Notes: generated by a model from the sequence alone, not told the origin. A DNA stretch of 64,000 bases from Desulfovibrionaceae bacterium (GCA_019421865.1 JAHZEL010000023.1:58256-122255), one strand, 5' to 3'. Shown: positions 17,447 through 26,790, numbered from the stretch's first letter. Numbers and translations are program-made.

Positions 17447-20101
17447 ATGCTCACTGCCAAGGAAATACGTCGAAAATTTCTGGAATTCTTTGAAAAGAAC
17501 GGCCATGCCGTGGTTCCTTCCTCCTCTCTGGTGCCCAAGGATGACCCCACGCTGCTCTTCACCAACGCCGGCATGGTGCAGTTCAAGAAGCTCTATCTCG
17601 GTCAGGAACACCGTTCCTACCGCTGCGCGGCCACCTCGCAGAAGTGCCTGCGCGTTTCCGGCAAGCACAACGACCTTGAAAACGTCGGTCGTACCGCCCG
17701 CCATCACACCTTCTTTGAAATGCTGGGCAACTTCTCCTTTGCCTACTACTTCAAGCGCGAGGCCATAACCTTTGCGTGGAAGTTCGTCACCGAAGAGCTG
17801 CATCTGCCCAAGGAAAAGCTCTACGTCACCGTGTACGAGAACGACGACGAAGCCTACAATCTGTGGCAGGAAATCGCGGGCATGCCCGCCGATCACATCA
17901 CCCGCATGGGCGAGAAGGACAACTTCTGGACCATGGGCGACACCGGCCCCTGCGGCCCCTGCTCGGAAATCTACATCGACCAGGGCGAAGACATGGCCTG
18001 CGGCCCGGACTGTGGCATCGGCAAGTGCGACTGCGACCGCTTCCTTGAAATCTGGAACCTCGTGTTCACGCAGTACGATCAGAAGGAACCCGGCGTGCGC
18101 GTGCCGCTCGAGCATCCCAACATCGATACCGGCATGGGCCTCGAGCGCATCGCGGCCGTGTGCCAGGGCAAGCGCTCCAACTTCGACTGCGACCTCTTCC
18201 AGGACATCATCCAGTACGCGGCCTCCATCGCGGGCGTGACCTACAGCTTCTCCGCTCCCGACACCAATGATGTGGATACCGCTCTGCGCGTCATCGCCGA
18301 CCACAGCCGCGCCGCCGCCTTCATGATCGCCGACGGCATTCTGCCTTCCAACGAAGGCCGCGGCTATGTGCTGCGCCGCCTCATCCGCCGCGCTCTGCGT
18401 TTCGGTACGCTCATGGGTCTGCACGAAGCCTTCCTCTACAAGACCGTGGGCAAGGTTGTGGAAGTCATGGGCGACGATTATCCCGAACTTCGCGAACACG
18501 CCGAATTCCTTTCCCGCGTGGTCTTCGAGGAAGAAAACCGCTTCCGCGTGACCCTCGACAAGGGCCTTGCCCTGCTCGACAGCGAACTGGCTTCCCTTGC
18601 CGCCGAAGGCAAGACCGTCATTCCCGGCGAAGTGGCCTTCCGCCTGAACGATACCTACGGCTTCCCGCTCGACATCGTGTCCGACGTGGCCTACAAGCGC
18701 GGCTTCACCGTGGATGAGGAAGGCTTTGCCGAAAAGATGCAGCAGCAGCGCGCCCGCGCCCGCGCGGCCTGGAAGGGCTCCGGCGAAAAGGACCTCGCCG
18801 CCCGTTTCCGCGGCCTGCTCGAAGAAGGCATGCAGTCGGAATTCGTGGGCTATGACCGCCTGAAGGCCGAAAGCCGCATCGTGGCTCTGCTCGATGAGGA
18901 CGCCCTCACCGTGGAGAGCATGGAAGCCGGAGCGAAGGGCTACATCGTGACGCTTCAGACGCCTTTCTACGGCGCGTCCGGCGGCCAGAGCGGCGACACC
19001 GGCATCATCGCCACCGAAGAAGGCAAGGCCCGCGTGACCGATACCCTGAAGCCCATGCCCACGCTGACCGTGGAGCAGATCGAAGTGACCGAAGGCATCA
19101 TCCGCGCCGAGCAGGAAGCGGTCATGGAAGTGACCGAAGGCGACCGCATGGCTGCGGCCCGCAACCACTCCTGTACGCATCTTCTTCAGGCCGCCCTGCG
19201 CAAGGTGCTCGGCAGCCATGTGCATCAGGCCGGTTCCTCCGTCGGTCCCGACCATCTGCGCTTCGACTTCACTCACATCACGGCCATGACGCCCGAAGAA
19301 ATCGCCGCCGTGGAACGCGAGGTGAACGCCATGATCATGGCCGACTACCCCGTGACCACCCGTGAAATGAGCCATGACGACGCCGTGAAGTCCGGCGCCA
19401 TGGCCCTGTTCAACGAAAAGTACGGCGACAAGGTCCGCGTGGTCAGCATGGGCGCCGAAGGCGTTGATCCCTGCTCCATGGAACTGTGCGGTGGCACCCA
19501 TCTTTCCCGCACCGGTCAGGCGGGCAGCTTCGTCATTCTTTCCGAAGGCGGCGTGGCCGCCGGCGTGCGCCGCATCGAAGCGGCCACCGGCTGGAATGCC
19601 TACAACGTCATGGCGGAACGCCGTGCGGAACTTAGCGGCCTTTCCGCCATGCTCAAGGTGCGTTCTTCCGATCTGGCCTCCCGCGTGGACGCCATGCAGA
19701 AGGAAATCAAGGCGCTGCGCAAGGAACTCGACAAGGCTCAGGCCGCAGGCCGGGGCGACGTCATGTCCGCCGTGCAGGAAGTTGCCGGCGTGAAGCTGCT
19801 GGCCGTGAAGGCCGGCGCCATGAACGTGAAGGCGCTGCGCGAAATGATGGACGATGTGCGCTCCAAGATGCCTTCCGGCGTGGCCTGCCTTGTGGCGGAA
19901 GATGGCGGCAAGGTGCAGATGATCCTCTATGTGTCCAAGGATCTGCATGACCGCTTCACCGCTCCCGTGCTCATCCGCGACGTGGCTGCGGCCATCGGCG
20001 GTTCCGGCGGCGGTCGTCCCGATCAGGCTCAGGCCGGCGGCAGCAACGCCGCAGGCATTGACGAAGCCTTCGCCATTCTGAAGGCCAGGATCGCCGGATA
20101 G
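17447..20101 (+). CDS. alaS: Alanyl-tRNA synthetase
   Basis: An 884-residue class II synthetase that charges tRNA-Ala. Motif regions RCAATSQKCLRVSGKHNDLENVG and FFEMLGNFSFAYYFK, GPCGPCSEIYID and GMGLERIA mark the aminoacylation core. The editing domain carries the zinc ligands in HSCTHLL and CSMELCGGTH, and a C-Ala/DHHA1 region with GGSGGGRPDQAQAGG ends the protein. ATG 17447 is used because GGGAGA precedes it and MLTAKEIRRKFLEFF matches the family N-terminus. Immediately upstream recA-alaS spacing is 160 bases. Confidence 0.97.
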   Translation: MLTAKEIRRKFLEFFEKNGHAVVPSSSLVPKDDPTLLFTNAGMVQFKKLYLGQEHRSYRCAATSQKCLRVSGKHNDLENVGRTARHHTFFEMLGNFSFAYYFKREAITFAWKFVTEELHLPKEKLYVTVYENDDEAYNLWQEIAGMPADHITRMGEKDNFWTMGDTGPCGPCSEIYIDQGEDMACGPDCGIGKCDCDRFLEIWNLVFTQYDQKEPGVRVPLEHPNIDTGMGLERIAAVCQGKRSNFDCDLFQDIIQYAASIAGVTYSFSAPDTNDVDTALRVIADHSRAAAFMIADGILPSNEGRGYVLRRLIRRALRFGTLMGLHEAFLYKTVGKVVEVMGDDYPELREHAEFLSRVVFEEENRFRVTLDKGLALLDSELASLAAEGKTVIPGEVAFRLNDTYGFPLDIVSDVAYKRGFTVDEEGFAEKMQQQRARARAAWKGSGEKDLAARFRGLLEEGMQSEFVGYDRLKAESRIVALLDEDALTVESMEAGAKGYIVTLQTPFYGASGGQSGDTGIIATEEGKARVTDTLKPMPTLTVEQIEVTEGIIRAEQEAVMEVTEGDRMAAARNHSCTHLLQAALRKVLGSHVHQAGSSVGPDHLRFDFTHITAMTPEEIAAVEREVNAMIMADYPVTTREMSHDDAVKSGAMALFNEKYGDKVRVVSMGAEGVDPCSMELCGGTHLSRTGQAGSFVILSEGGVAAGVRRIEAATGWNAYNVMAERRAELSGLSAMLKVRSSDLASRVDAMQKEIKALRKELDKAQAAGRGDVMSAVQEVAGVKLLAVKAGAMNVKALREMMDDVRSKMPSGVACLVAEDGGKVQMILYVSKDLHDRFTAPVLIRDVAAAIGGSGGGRPDQAQAGGSNAAGIDEAFAILKARIAG

Positions 20102-20170
20102 TCTGTTTTTGAGGCGTCCGTTCCTTCGGGGAGCGGACGCCGTTTCTGACGGACCGTCTTTGTTTTTTGC

Positions 20171-20222
20171 GATGCGGGGAAGAGAGCCGTTACGGGGCTT
20201 TCCTCTCCGCATCGTTGTTTTT
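20171..20222 (+). terminator. Terminator downstream of alaS
   Basis: GATGCGG/CCGCATC outer stem with an imperfect inner stem closing on AGCC/GGCT, followed by GTTGTTTTT. Confidence 0.7.
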
Positions 20223-20226
20223 ATGC

Positions 20227-20256
20227 CCGGCTGCCGGAGAGGGATCCGGCAGCCGG
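20227..20256. repeat. 12-bp hairpin directly in front of the mutM ribosome-binding site
   Basis: CCGGCTGCCGGA and TCCGGCAGCCGG pair perfectly around six bases. The GGAGG of mutM starts four bases later, so the structure sits where it could affect translation initiation. Confidence 0.7.
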
Positions 20257-20269
20257 AACAGGAGGAAGC

Positions 20270-21223
20270 ATGCCTGAACTGCCTGAAGTGGAAACCGTGG
20301 CGCGCACTCTAGCGCCGCAGATATGCGGAAAGCGCATCCTTGGGGCGGACGTGCGCGATGCCGGAGCCTGGCAGGGGCTGACCGCGGCGGACTGCCTTGC
20401 CAGGCAGCGTTTTTTCGTGGCGGGAACGGGCAGACGGGGCAAGCTCCTGCTTTTGTATCTTTCCTCTTCTCCGGCAAGAGTGCGGGCCGCTGATCCGGAC
20501 CGGGAGATTCCCGCGCCCAAAGCCGCGGGGGACTGGCCGCTTTATTACGACGGAGAGAGCGTGCGTCGCCCTCTGCCTCCGCTTTGCGGAAAAGCTCCGG
20601 AGGATGTGACGGCGCTGGCCTTTCATCTGCGCATGACGGGACGGCTCTTCGTGCATCCGCAAGGCACGGAGCCGGGAAAGAATACGCGGGTCGTATTTTC
20701 GCTGGATGACGGCAGCAGTCTGTTTTTCGACGATGTGCGCCGGTTCGGGCAGGTGAGGGCGCTGTGCGGGCGCGAGCTTGAAACGTGGTCGTTCTGGCGG
20801 AAGCTGGGGCCGGATCCCCTGGAGATGACGGACGAAGCGTTTTCCGCGCGCCTTCTGTCCGGGGCGGCGGTCAAGTCGCTGCTGCTCAATCAGTCCGTGG
20901 TGGCGGGAATCGGCAACATCTATGCCGACGAGAGCCTGTTTCGGGCGGGCATCCGACCGGACGTTCCGGGGCGTTCGCTTTCGGAAGAGCAGCGCTGTCG
21001 CCTTCACCGGGCGCTGGTGGAAGTCCTTCTGGAATCCGTGCGCGAGTGCGGCAGCTCCATCCGGGACTACCGAACGGCCCGCGGGGATGTGGGCGCGTTT
21101 CAGAATTCTTTTCGCGTGTACGGCAGAGCCGGAGAAACGTGCACGGTCTGCGGCGGCAGGCTGACCTCGGCCCGTGTGGCCGGTCGGAGCACGGTCTGGT
21201 GTCCGCGCTGTCAGAAGAGCTGA
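20270..21223 (+). CDS. mutM: Formamidopyrimidine-DNA glycosylase (Fpg/MutM)
   Basis: A 317-residue base-excision enzyme that removes 8-oxoguanine and formamidopyrimidines and nicks the abasic site. Catalytic Pro1-Glu2 in MPELPEVE, the helix-two-turn-helix with NQSVVAGIGNIYADESLFRAGI, and the C-terminal zinc finger CTVCGGRLTSARVAGRSTVWCPRC are intact. About 40 residues longer than the E. coli enzyme, mainly from an insert near residues 65-105 (SSSPARVRAADPDREI... onward). GGAGG lies 5 bases before ATG. Confidence 0.96.
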   Translation: MPELPEVETVARTLAPQICGKRILGADVRDAGAWQGLTAADCLARQRFFVAGTGRRGKLLLLYLSSSPARVRAADPDREIPAPKAAGDWPLYYDGESVRRPLPPLCGKAPEDVTALAFHLRMTGRLFVHPQGTEPGKNTRVVFSLDDGSSLFFDDVRRFGQVRALCGRELETWSFWRKLGPDPLEMTDEAFSARLLSGAAVKSLLLNQSVVAGIGNIYADESLFRAGIRPDVPGRSLSEEQRCRLHRALVEVLLESVRECGSSIRDYRTARGDVGAFQNSFRVYGRAGETCTVCGGRLTSARVAGRSTVWCPRCQKS

Positions 21224-21298
21224 GGCAGCCGAACGCACCGCAGGGGTCAGGCGTCGGTTCCTTCGCCTGCGGCGGGGAAGTTCTCCGGGCGTTCGGCG

Positions 21299-21625
21299 TC
21301 AGGCCAGGGGGCGGAACTGATGAACGGTGGCCCGGCGTTCGGAACGGGGCTTTTCCCTGTCATCTGCCGTGGCGGCGCGGAAACGGGGAGCCGAGGACTG
21401 GTCGGAGCCGCGCCGAAGCGCCTCGCGTTCTTCCAGCTTCGTGTTGAAGAGCTGATTCTTGCTGCGCACCGCCTGAATGAGCGAAAGCACGATGGCGGCT
21501 TCCTCCCAGGACTCGGAGGCGTCGAAGTCCTGCACGCGCTGCAGGTACTTGTTCCACAGAGCCATGAGAGAGGCTTCGTCCATAGCGTTGAGCTGGTGGG
21601 CCATCTTGAGCAGCATTTTTTCCAT
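21299..21625 (-). CDS. Hypothetical 108-residue protein
   Basis: I do not recognise a family. The first 70 residues are helical and amphipathic (MEKMLLKMAHQLNAMDEASLMALWNKYLQRVQDF), then charged. The last 40 residues are Arg/Ser-rich and probably disordered. No signal or membrane segment. ATG 21625 follows GGGAGA by 5 bases and has a well-placed promoter upstream, which supports a real gene. It is convergent with mutM and divergent from the PurH gene. A small cytoplasmic adaptor is all that can be guessed. Confidence 0.7.
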   Translation of the reverse strand: MEKMLLKMAHQLNAMDEASLMALWNKYLQRVQDFDASESWEEAAIVLSLIQAVRSKNQLFNTKLEEREALRRGSDQSSAPRFRAATADDREKPRSERRATVHQFRPLA

Positions 21626-21653
21626 GTCGTTCTCCCTGATTGAGCTGGCTTCG

Positions 21654-21682
21654 CTTATATCCTGCAAGTGCGGCTCGGGCAA
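21654..21682 (-). promoter_or_regulatory. Promoter of the 108-residue gene
   Basis: On the minus strand TTGCCC, 17 bases, TATAAG, about 30 bases upstream of the ATG. Confidence 0.7.
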
Positions 21683-21728
21683 ATGAATTCTCGGGCCTTT
21701 TCCCGCCGGACCCCCGGGAACTGCCAAT

Positions 21729-21757
21729 TTGCCCGTGCACGATTTTTGTGATATAAA
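21729..21757 (+). promoter_or_regulatory. Promoter of the AICAR formyltransferase gene
   Basis: TTGCCC, 17 bases, TATAAA. Predicted leader of about 100 bases, containing a GACGCC-GACA-GGCGTC hairpin. Confidence 0.7.
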
Positions 21758-21864
21758 AGCAGACTTCCCGAGGACGGACGCCGACAGGCGTCGCTATGTC
21801 CGTTGCACGGCAGGCAGACCGGCACGGATGGTCCCGAACATCTTTTCGCCGATGCGGAGTTGAC

Positions 21865-23139
21865 ATGAGCGAGCTGAAAGATATGTACCGCACCATTGTT
21901 GCGGACGGTTTTCCTGATACCATGACCATCACGCTGGGAGACAGCGTGCTTACCTATCATAAGCGTACCTGGGACATGGGCGGTGAAGTGCGCGGCCTGC
22001 GCTACGGTGAAAACCCTGATCAGCCCGCGGCTCTCTACGAATTCGTGGAAGGCGAGAACAAGGTGGCGAACCTGAAGTGGCGTTCTCCGAAGCAGGGCAT
22101 CGTTTCTGCGCTGACCGAAGAGCAGATGGTGCAGTCCGGCAAGCATCCGGGCAAGACCAACCTCACCGACGTGGACAATGCCTGCAACATTCTTCAGTAC
22201 CTCACGAAGAAGCCTGCCGCCGCCATTTTGAAGCACAACAACCCCTGCGGCGCGGCCTGGGCCGACACGCTGTTCGATGCCCTGAACAACGCCTTCTGGT
22301 GCGACCGCATCGCCGCTTTCGGCGGCGCGGTGGTGGTGAACCGTCCGCTGGACATGAAGTGCGCCGAACTCATCGCTTCCCAGTATTTTGAAGTGGTTGC
22401 CGCTCCTTCCTTTGAAGAGGGCGTGGTGGACGTGCTCAAGAGCCGCAAGAATCTGCGCATCTTCGAGCTTCCCGGCCTTGCGCATCTGGAAGAGCTGCGC
22501 GGCATTCCCATGCTCGACTTCAAGAGCCTGACCGACGGCGGCATCGTGATGCAGAAGTCCTTCGTGAACCGCATCACCTCCGAAGAAGACTTCATTCCCG
22601 CCACCGGCGCCAAGAAGGACGGTACCGTGTTCACCGCCCGCAAGCCCACGGACAAGGAAGCTGAAGATCTGCTCTTCGCCTGGGCCGTGGAATCCGGCGT
22701 GACCTCCAACTCCGTCATCTTTGCCCGCGACGGCGCCACGGTGGCCATCGGCACCGGCGAACAGGATCGCGTGGGCTGCGCGGAACTGGCCATTCACAAG
22801 GCCTACACCAAGTATGCCGACGTGCTTTCCTTCAAGCGCACCGGTCTTTCCCTGTACGAACTGCAGCAGAAGGCTCTCTCCGACGCCGAAGCTGCCGCCA
22901 CGCTGGAAGAAATCAACCGTGAAACGCGGGAAAACAAGGGCGGCCTCATCGGTTCCGTGGTGGTGTCCGACGGCTTCTTCCCCTTCCGCGACGGCGTGGA
23001 CGTGGTCATGGCTCAGGGCGTGACGGCCATTGCCCATCCCGGCGGCTCCATCCGCGACTGGGAAGTGGTGCAGGCCTGCAACGAGCATGAACCTCAGGTC
23101 GCCATGGTCTACACGGGCCAGCGTTCCTTCAAGCATTGA
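21865..23139 (+). CDS. purH: Phosphoribosylaminoimidazolecarboxamide formyltransferase, stand-alone PurH C-terminal type
   Basis: A 424-residue enzyme with only the AICAR transformylase part of PurH. It uses 10-formyl-tetrahydrofolate to make FAICAR in the penultimate step of IMP synthesis. The catalytic Lys123-His124 pair lies in ILKHNNPCGAA; RYGENPDQPAALY near residue 50 and the C-terminal GGSIRDWEVVQACNEH are family blocks. The MGS-like IMP cyclohydrolase domain of ordinary PurH (about 520 residues) is absent, so cyclisation must be done by another gene, as in other Desulfovibrio-type genomes. ATG 21865 follows CGGAG by 5 bases; the frame to 21796 lacks a ribosome site. Confidence 0.9.
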   Translation: MSELKDMYRTIVADGFPDTMTITLGDSVLTYHKRTWDMGGEVRGLRYGENPDQPAALYEFVEGENKVANLKWRSPKQGIVSALTEEQMVQSGKHPGKTNLTDVDNACNILQYLTKKPAAAILKHNNPCGAAWADTLFDALNNAFWCDRIAAFGGAVVVNRPLDMKCAELIASQYFEVVAAPSFEEGVVDVLKSRKNLRIFELPGLAHLEELRGIPMLDFKSLTDGGIVMQKSFVNRITSEEDFIPATGAKKDGTVFTARKPTDKEAEDLLFAWAVESGVTSNSVIFARDGATVAIGTGEQDRVGCAELAIHKAYTKYADVLSFKRTGLSLYELQQKALSDAEAAATLEEINRETRENKGGLIGSVVVSDGFFPFRDGVDVVMAQGVTAIAHPGGSIRDWEVVQACNEHEPQVAMVYTGQRSFKH

Positions 23140-23147
23140 TCGTGAGA

Positions 23148-23176
23148 AATGCCGGGAAGAGCTTCTTCCCGGCATT
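23148..23176. repeat. 13-bp perfect hairpin downstream of purH
   Basis: AATGCCGGGAAGA-GCT-TCTTCCCGGCATT begins 8 bases after the stop. Followed by CTCTCTGC rather than T-run, so a terminator of weak type or a 3'-end stabiliser. Confidence 0.7.
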
Positions 23177-23333
23177 CTCTCTGCTGCGTCGCGATTCCTC
23201 TTCGGAGAAACGCGACCGTATTTTCTTCCGTGCCTGCCATCCTTTCTTCCGTTTCCCGGCTCCGGGCATCCGGCGGCCGGGCGGCACGGCTTCTTGTTTT
23301 TCGGCATCTTCTCTGACACTTCAGGAAAAAGAC

Positions 23334-25430
23334 ATGGCATCGCATATCGTTCAGAATCCCGGCGCGGGCTGTATTGTGGAATTCATGCAGGGCAATGAGG
23401 CCCAGATCGCGTGGGTGATGGAGGAACAGAAGGGCAAGCTGCGTCTTTTCCTGCCGAACCGCCGGGAAACCACGCTTTCTCCCGCGCGCATTCTTCCCTG
23501 GTCCGGGCCTGCCTATGCCGCCTCCCAGAGCAAGGATTCCATTGTGGACCTCCTGAACCGGCACCGGGAAAGACGCGAGCGTCTGGCCTCCGAAGTCGCG
23601 CCCGTGGAGCTGTGGGAAATGGCTCAGGGCGAAATGGACAAGGCTCCTGCCGAATGGTTTGCCGAACTCGGCTATACGAATCCCGATGCCGATACCGTGG
23701 CGGCCTGCGGTCGCGCGCTTCTGCAGTGCAAGACGCATTTCCGCTTTCAGCCCCCGGAATTTGAAATTTATGACGAGGCCACGGTGGAATCCCGCCGTCA
23801 GGCGGAAGAGGCTGCGCGGGTGCGCGAGGCCATGGTCTGCGGCGGCGCGGACTGGTTCCGCCGCCTCTGGGAGGCCCGCATCGGCCGTCAGCCTGCGCCG
23901 TCTCTGTCCACGGCGCCGGACGAAGCCGTGTGCCGCAGGCTGGAGCACATGCTCCGCTCGCGCATGATCGATCCTGAAACCGTGGAGGATGAGGCCCTGT
24001 GGAAGCAGGTGACCAAGGGCCTGCCGGATGATCCGCATCTTGCGCTGCTTCTGGCCATGACCTGGGGCCTTGTGCCGGAGCATTACAACTACTGGCTCGA
24101 CAGGGCGGACTATGAGGCCGGAACCGCGTGGGAAGAGCCTCTTTCCGAAGAAACGCAGGCGCTCGTTTCCGCCGTTTCCACGCAGGAAGGCATGCCTGCG
24201 CCGGAAGATACCGCCTTCATCAGCATCGACAGCGCCACCACCCGCGACATCGACGACGCCTTCCGCATTGCCGCCGCCTCCGACGGAGGATGGGATGTGG
24301 AAGTGGCGCTGGCCTGTCCGGCCTGGTTCTGGAATTTCGACAGCGCGCTCGGTCGGGCGGTGTTCCACCGTGCCACGAGCATCTATCTGCCGGAAGGCAA
24401 CTGCCACATGATGCCCGAGGCGCTGGGCGAGGGCGCGTTCAGCCTCTTTGAAGGTGTGGCGCGGCCTGCGCTCATCGTGGGCGTGCATGTGGATCCGGAC
24501 GGCACGCTCTCGGAAGGTTCGTTCCGCGTCTCCACCGTGAAGATTGCGAAGAATCTGAACTATCCCGACTGCGAAGCCGCGCTGGACGGCGCGGACAATC
24601 CCGCGACGCCCTTCGTGGAGTCGCTGCGTCTTGCCGCCGACATGAGCGCCAAAAGACTCGACTACCGCGTGGAGCACGGCGCCGTCATCATCGAGCGGCC
24701 CGAGATCGACTTTACGCTGGAAGGCGAGGGCGCGGACGTGACGGTGAAGCTGAAGGAAGTGCCCGCCGCGCCGCGTGCTCAGCTTCTGGTGGCCGAACTC
24801 ATGGTGGTGGCCAACGCCGCGCTGGCGGACTGGGCCGTGAAGAACGACGTGCCGCTTCTGTTCCGCACGCAGGACGTGGCTGTTCCGAAGGAATATGCCG
24901 GCGTGTGGAGAAGCGCGCCCGACATTGCCCGCGTGGTGCGCATTCTGGTGGCCGCCTCTCTCGATGTGGTGCCCCGTCCGCATGCGGGCATGGGCCTTTC
25001 CGCCTACAGCCCCGTCACTTCGCCTCTTCGCCGCTTCACCGATCTTGTGAACGAGGCCCAGCTTCTTTCCGTGCTTTCCAATGGTACGCCCCGCTGGTCG
25101 CGCGAGGAACTTTCCGACATGCTCATGCACCTTTCCATCCGTCTTGAGGCGGCGGGGCAGGTGCAGCGTTTCCGCCCCAGATACTGGAAGTATCTCTACA
25201 TTCAGCAGCAGGCCCGCCTGCACGGCGACGAATGCTGCTGGAGAGCCGAGGTGGCGGAAGAGAACGACATGTGGGTGAGCGTGAGCCTGCCGGACGTGCA
25301 GCTCGGTCTGCGCGGCAAGCGCACGCTGTTCGGCGAAAAGGTGTTCCCCGGTCAGGAGCTTCATGTCCGCCTGGGCAAGGTGAACCCGCTGAGAAGCGAA
25401 GCCGTGATCCTGGATGTCCGGGAATACTGA
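23334..25430 (+). CDS. RNase II/RNB-domain exoribonuclease
   Basis: A 698-residue protein whose RNB catalytic domain starts at about residue 290: FISIDSATTRDIDDAF carries the four metal-binding aspartates (299, 305, 307, 308), and SAYSPVTSPLRRFTDL is the RNA-binding/catalytic Arg block. The 280 N-terminal residues do not show a clear cold-shock domain and are mostly helical; a short beta-rich C-terminal part (EENDMWVSVSLPDVQLGL) resembles an S1-like fold. This differs from classic RNase R or RNase II, so the symbol is left blank. ATG 23334 begins MASHIVQ; the longer open frame upstream overlaps the hairpin. Confidence 0.85.
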   Translation: MASHIVQNPGAGCIVEFMQGNEAQIAWVMEEQKGKLRLFLPNRRETTLSPARILPWSGPAYAASQSKDSIVDLLNRHRERRERLASEVAPVELWEMAQGEMDKAPAEWFAELGYTNPDADTVAACGRALLQCKTHFRFQPPEFEIYDEATVESRRQAEEAARVREAMVCGGADWFRRLWEARIGRQPAPSLSTAPDEAVCRRLEHMLRSRMIDPETVEDEALWKQVTKGLPDDPHLALLLAMTWGLVPEHYNYWLDRADYEAGTAWEEPLSEETQALVSAVSTQEGMPAPEDTAFISIDSATTRDIDDAFRIAAASDGGWDVEVALACPAWFWNFDSALGRAVFHRATSIYLPEGNCHMMPEALGEGAFSLFEGVARPALIVGVHVDPDGTLSEGSFRVSTVKIAKNLNYPDCEAALDGADNPATPFVESLRLAADMSAKRLDYRVEHGAVIIERPEIDFTLEGEGADVTVKLKEVPAAPRAQLLVAELMVVANAALADWAVKNDVPLLFRTQDVAVPKEYAGVWRSAPDIARVVRILVAASLDVVPRPHAGMGLSAYSPVTSPLRRFTDLVNEAQLLSVLSNGTPRWSREELSDMLMHLSIRLEAAGQVQRFRPRYWKYLYIQQQARLHGDECCWRAEVAEENDMWVSVSLPDVQLGLRGKRTLFGEKVFPGQELHVRLGKVNPLRSEAVILDVREY

Positions 25431-25508
25431 GCGCTGTTGCGCGGCTTTGTGCTCTGGGGTATGATGGGGAAACTGAGAAAAATTTTCCGAACGTTCCAAG
25501 GAGAAAGA

Positions 25509-26567
25509 ATGTCGTCTTCGACCCGAACTTTCACTTCCCTGGTATCATGTTGCGCCCTGTTGATCTTTCTGGGCTTTTCTCAGACGGCCTGCGCGCCGAA
25601 GCAGGCTGCACCGGCGCCGGAAGAAGTGACTGAGTCGGACTCCGTGGAAGTCGACCTTGCGCTTGCCATTTCCCGTGAACTGTATCTTGCCGCGACCTCT
25701 CCGGGCACGCTTGTCGGCAGCGATTCGCTGACAGTTTCGGATCTGGAGGAACACAGGGCCGTCTACGGCAACGATCTCGAGCTGACCGACGATCCGCTTT
25801 CCCTCGCCCTGCCGAACGGTCTTCTGCAGCTGGAAGGAACGCCCGCCGGTTCCGGGCAGTGGGGCATGACTCCGGCGCCCGGCACCCCTGAGGCGCGTGC
25901 TCTGGCGGAAATGCATACCAAGGAAGCGCTCTGCTCCGCCGGGGAAACCGTGTGCATCACCTCGCCTTACGGGGTGAGGCGCTCCTCCAGCCGATCCCAC
26001 AAAGGCATCGACATCCGTGCTCCTCTCGGCTCTCCCATCATGGCCTTCCGAGGCGGCATCGTGCAGTGCGCCCAGTATCATCGCAGCTACGGCTACATGG
26101 TGGAAATTCAGCAGGACGACGGCATTGTGGCCCGCTATGCCCACATGAGCCAGATTCTGGTCCGCAAGGGAGACAGGGTTCAGCCGGGACTTATGATCGG
26201 CCGCGTAGGCTCCACGGGCCGTTCCACCGGACCGCATCTGCACTTCGAGCTTCTGCGTGAAAACAGCCCCATGAATCCCATGGTGTACCTGCCTACGCCC
26301 AAGCAGGTGGTGACCAAGGGAACCGAGGCCGATGCCGCGGCGGCGCGAAAGGCGCTGGCGAAATCCGGTCACAGCTCGAAGAAAAAGACCGTGAAGAAGA
26401 CCACAAGCAAAAAGAAAACGGCGGTCAGCTCCTCAAGCCGGAAAACTTCGACCAAAACGGCGGCAAAGTCCTCCAAGTCGAGCAAGACCTCAAGCAAGAG
26501 TTCCACGGCCAAAAAGAGCAGCTCCACAACAAAGAAGACGTCGAGCAAAACGTCGACGAAGAAGTAG
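25509..26567 (+). CDS. M23 (LytM-type) peptidoglycan peptidase, exported, with Lys/Ser/Thr tail
   Basis: A 352-residue exported protein. Residues 1-28 form a signal peptide ending near SQTACAPK; a lipobox is imperfect (QTAC), so lipidation is uncertain. The M23 domain lies at about 155-270 with YGVRRSSSRSHKGIDIRAP (zinc His and Asp), YAHMSQILVRKGDRV and GPHLHFEL (catalytic and zinc His). The last about 70 residues are a low-complexity Lys/Ser/Thr tail that could bind anionic polymers. AAGGAGA lies 5 bases before ATG 25509. It could be an endopeptidase or an amidase activator; all catalytic residues are kept, which favours endopeptidase. Confidence 0.88.
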   Translation: MSSSTRTFTSLVSCCALLIFLGFSQTACAPKQAAPAPEEVTESDSVEVDLALAISRELYLAATSPGTLVGSDSLTVSDLEEHRAVYGNDLELTDDPLSLALPNGLLQLEGTPAGSGQWGMTPAPGTPEARALAEMHTKEALCSAGETVCITSPYGVRRSSSRSHKGIDIRAPLGSPIMAFRGGIVQCAQYHRSYGYMVEIQQDDGIVARYAHMSQILVRKGDRVQPGLMIGRVGSTGRSTGPHLHFELLRENSPMNPMVYLPTPKQVVTKGTEADAAAARKALAKSGHSSKKKTVKKTTSKKKTAVSSSSRKTSTKTAAKSSKSSKTSSKSSTAKKSSSTTKKTSSKTSTKK

Positions 26568-26636
26568 CATGCAGCGCCGTCGCCATACGCCGCAGCGTTT
26601 CAGTTCCGAGACAAGATCGTTGATTATATGCATTTG

Positions 26637-26682
26637 AAAAAAGAGTGCCCGTCAGGAAACATCCTGACGGGCACTCTTTTTT
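26637..26682. terminator. Bidirectional terminator after the M23 gene
   Basis: 15-bp perfect stem GAGTGCCCGTCAGGA/TCCTGACGGGCACTC with an AACA loop, A-run before and six T after. Confidence 0.95.
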
Positions 26683-26734
26683 GCTTCTTTTCCGGCTTTT
26701 CAGAGTCGGCACATGAGAGCGCTGCATGCGGAAT

Positions 26735-26790
26735 CCGGATACAGAAAAGGCAGGACGACTTCGGACAAGGGTCGTCCTGCCTATATCCGG
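26735..26790 (-). terminator. Terminator of the TRAP/amidohydrolase operon
   Basis: Outer CCGGATA/TATCCGG and inner GGCAGGACGAC/GTCGTCCTGCC stems; on the minus strand the inner stem is followed by TTTTCTG. It lies 67 bases after the last gene. Confidence 0.75.
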
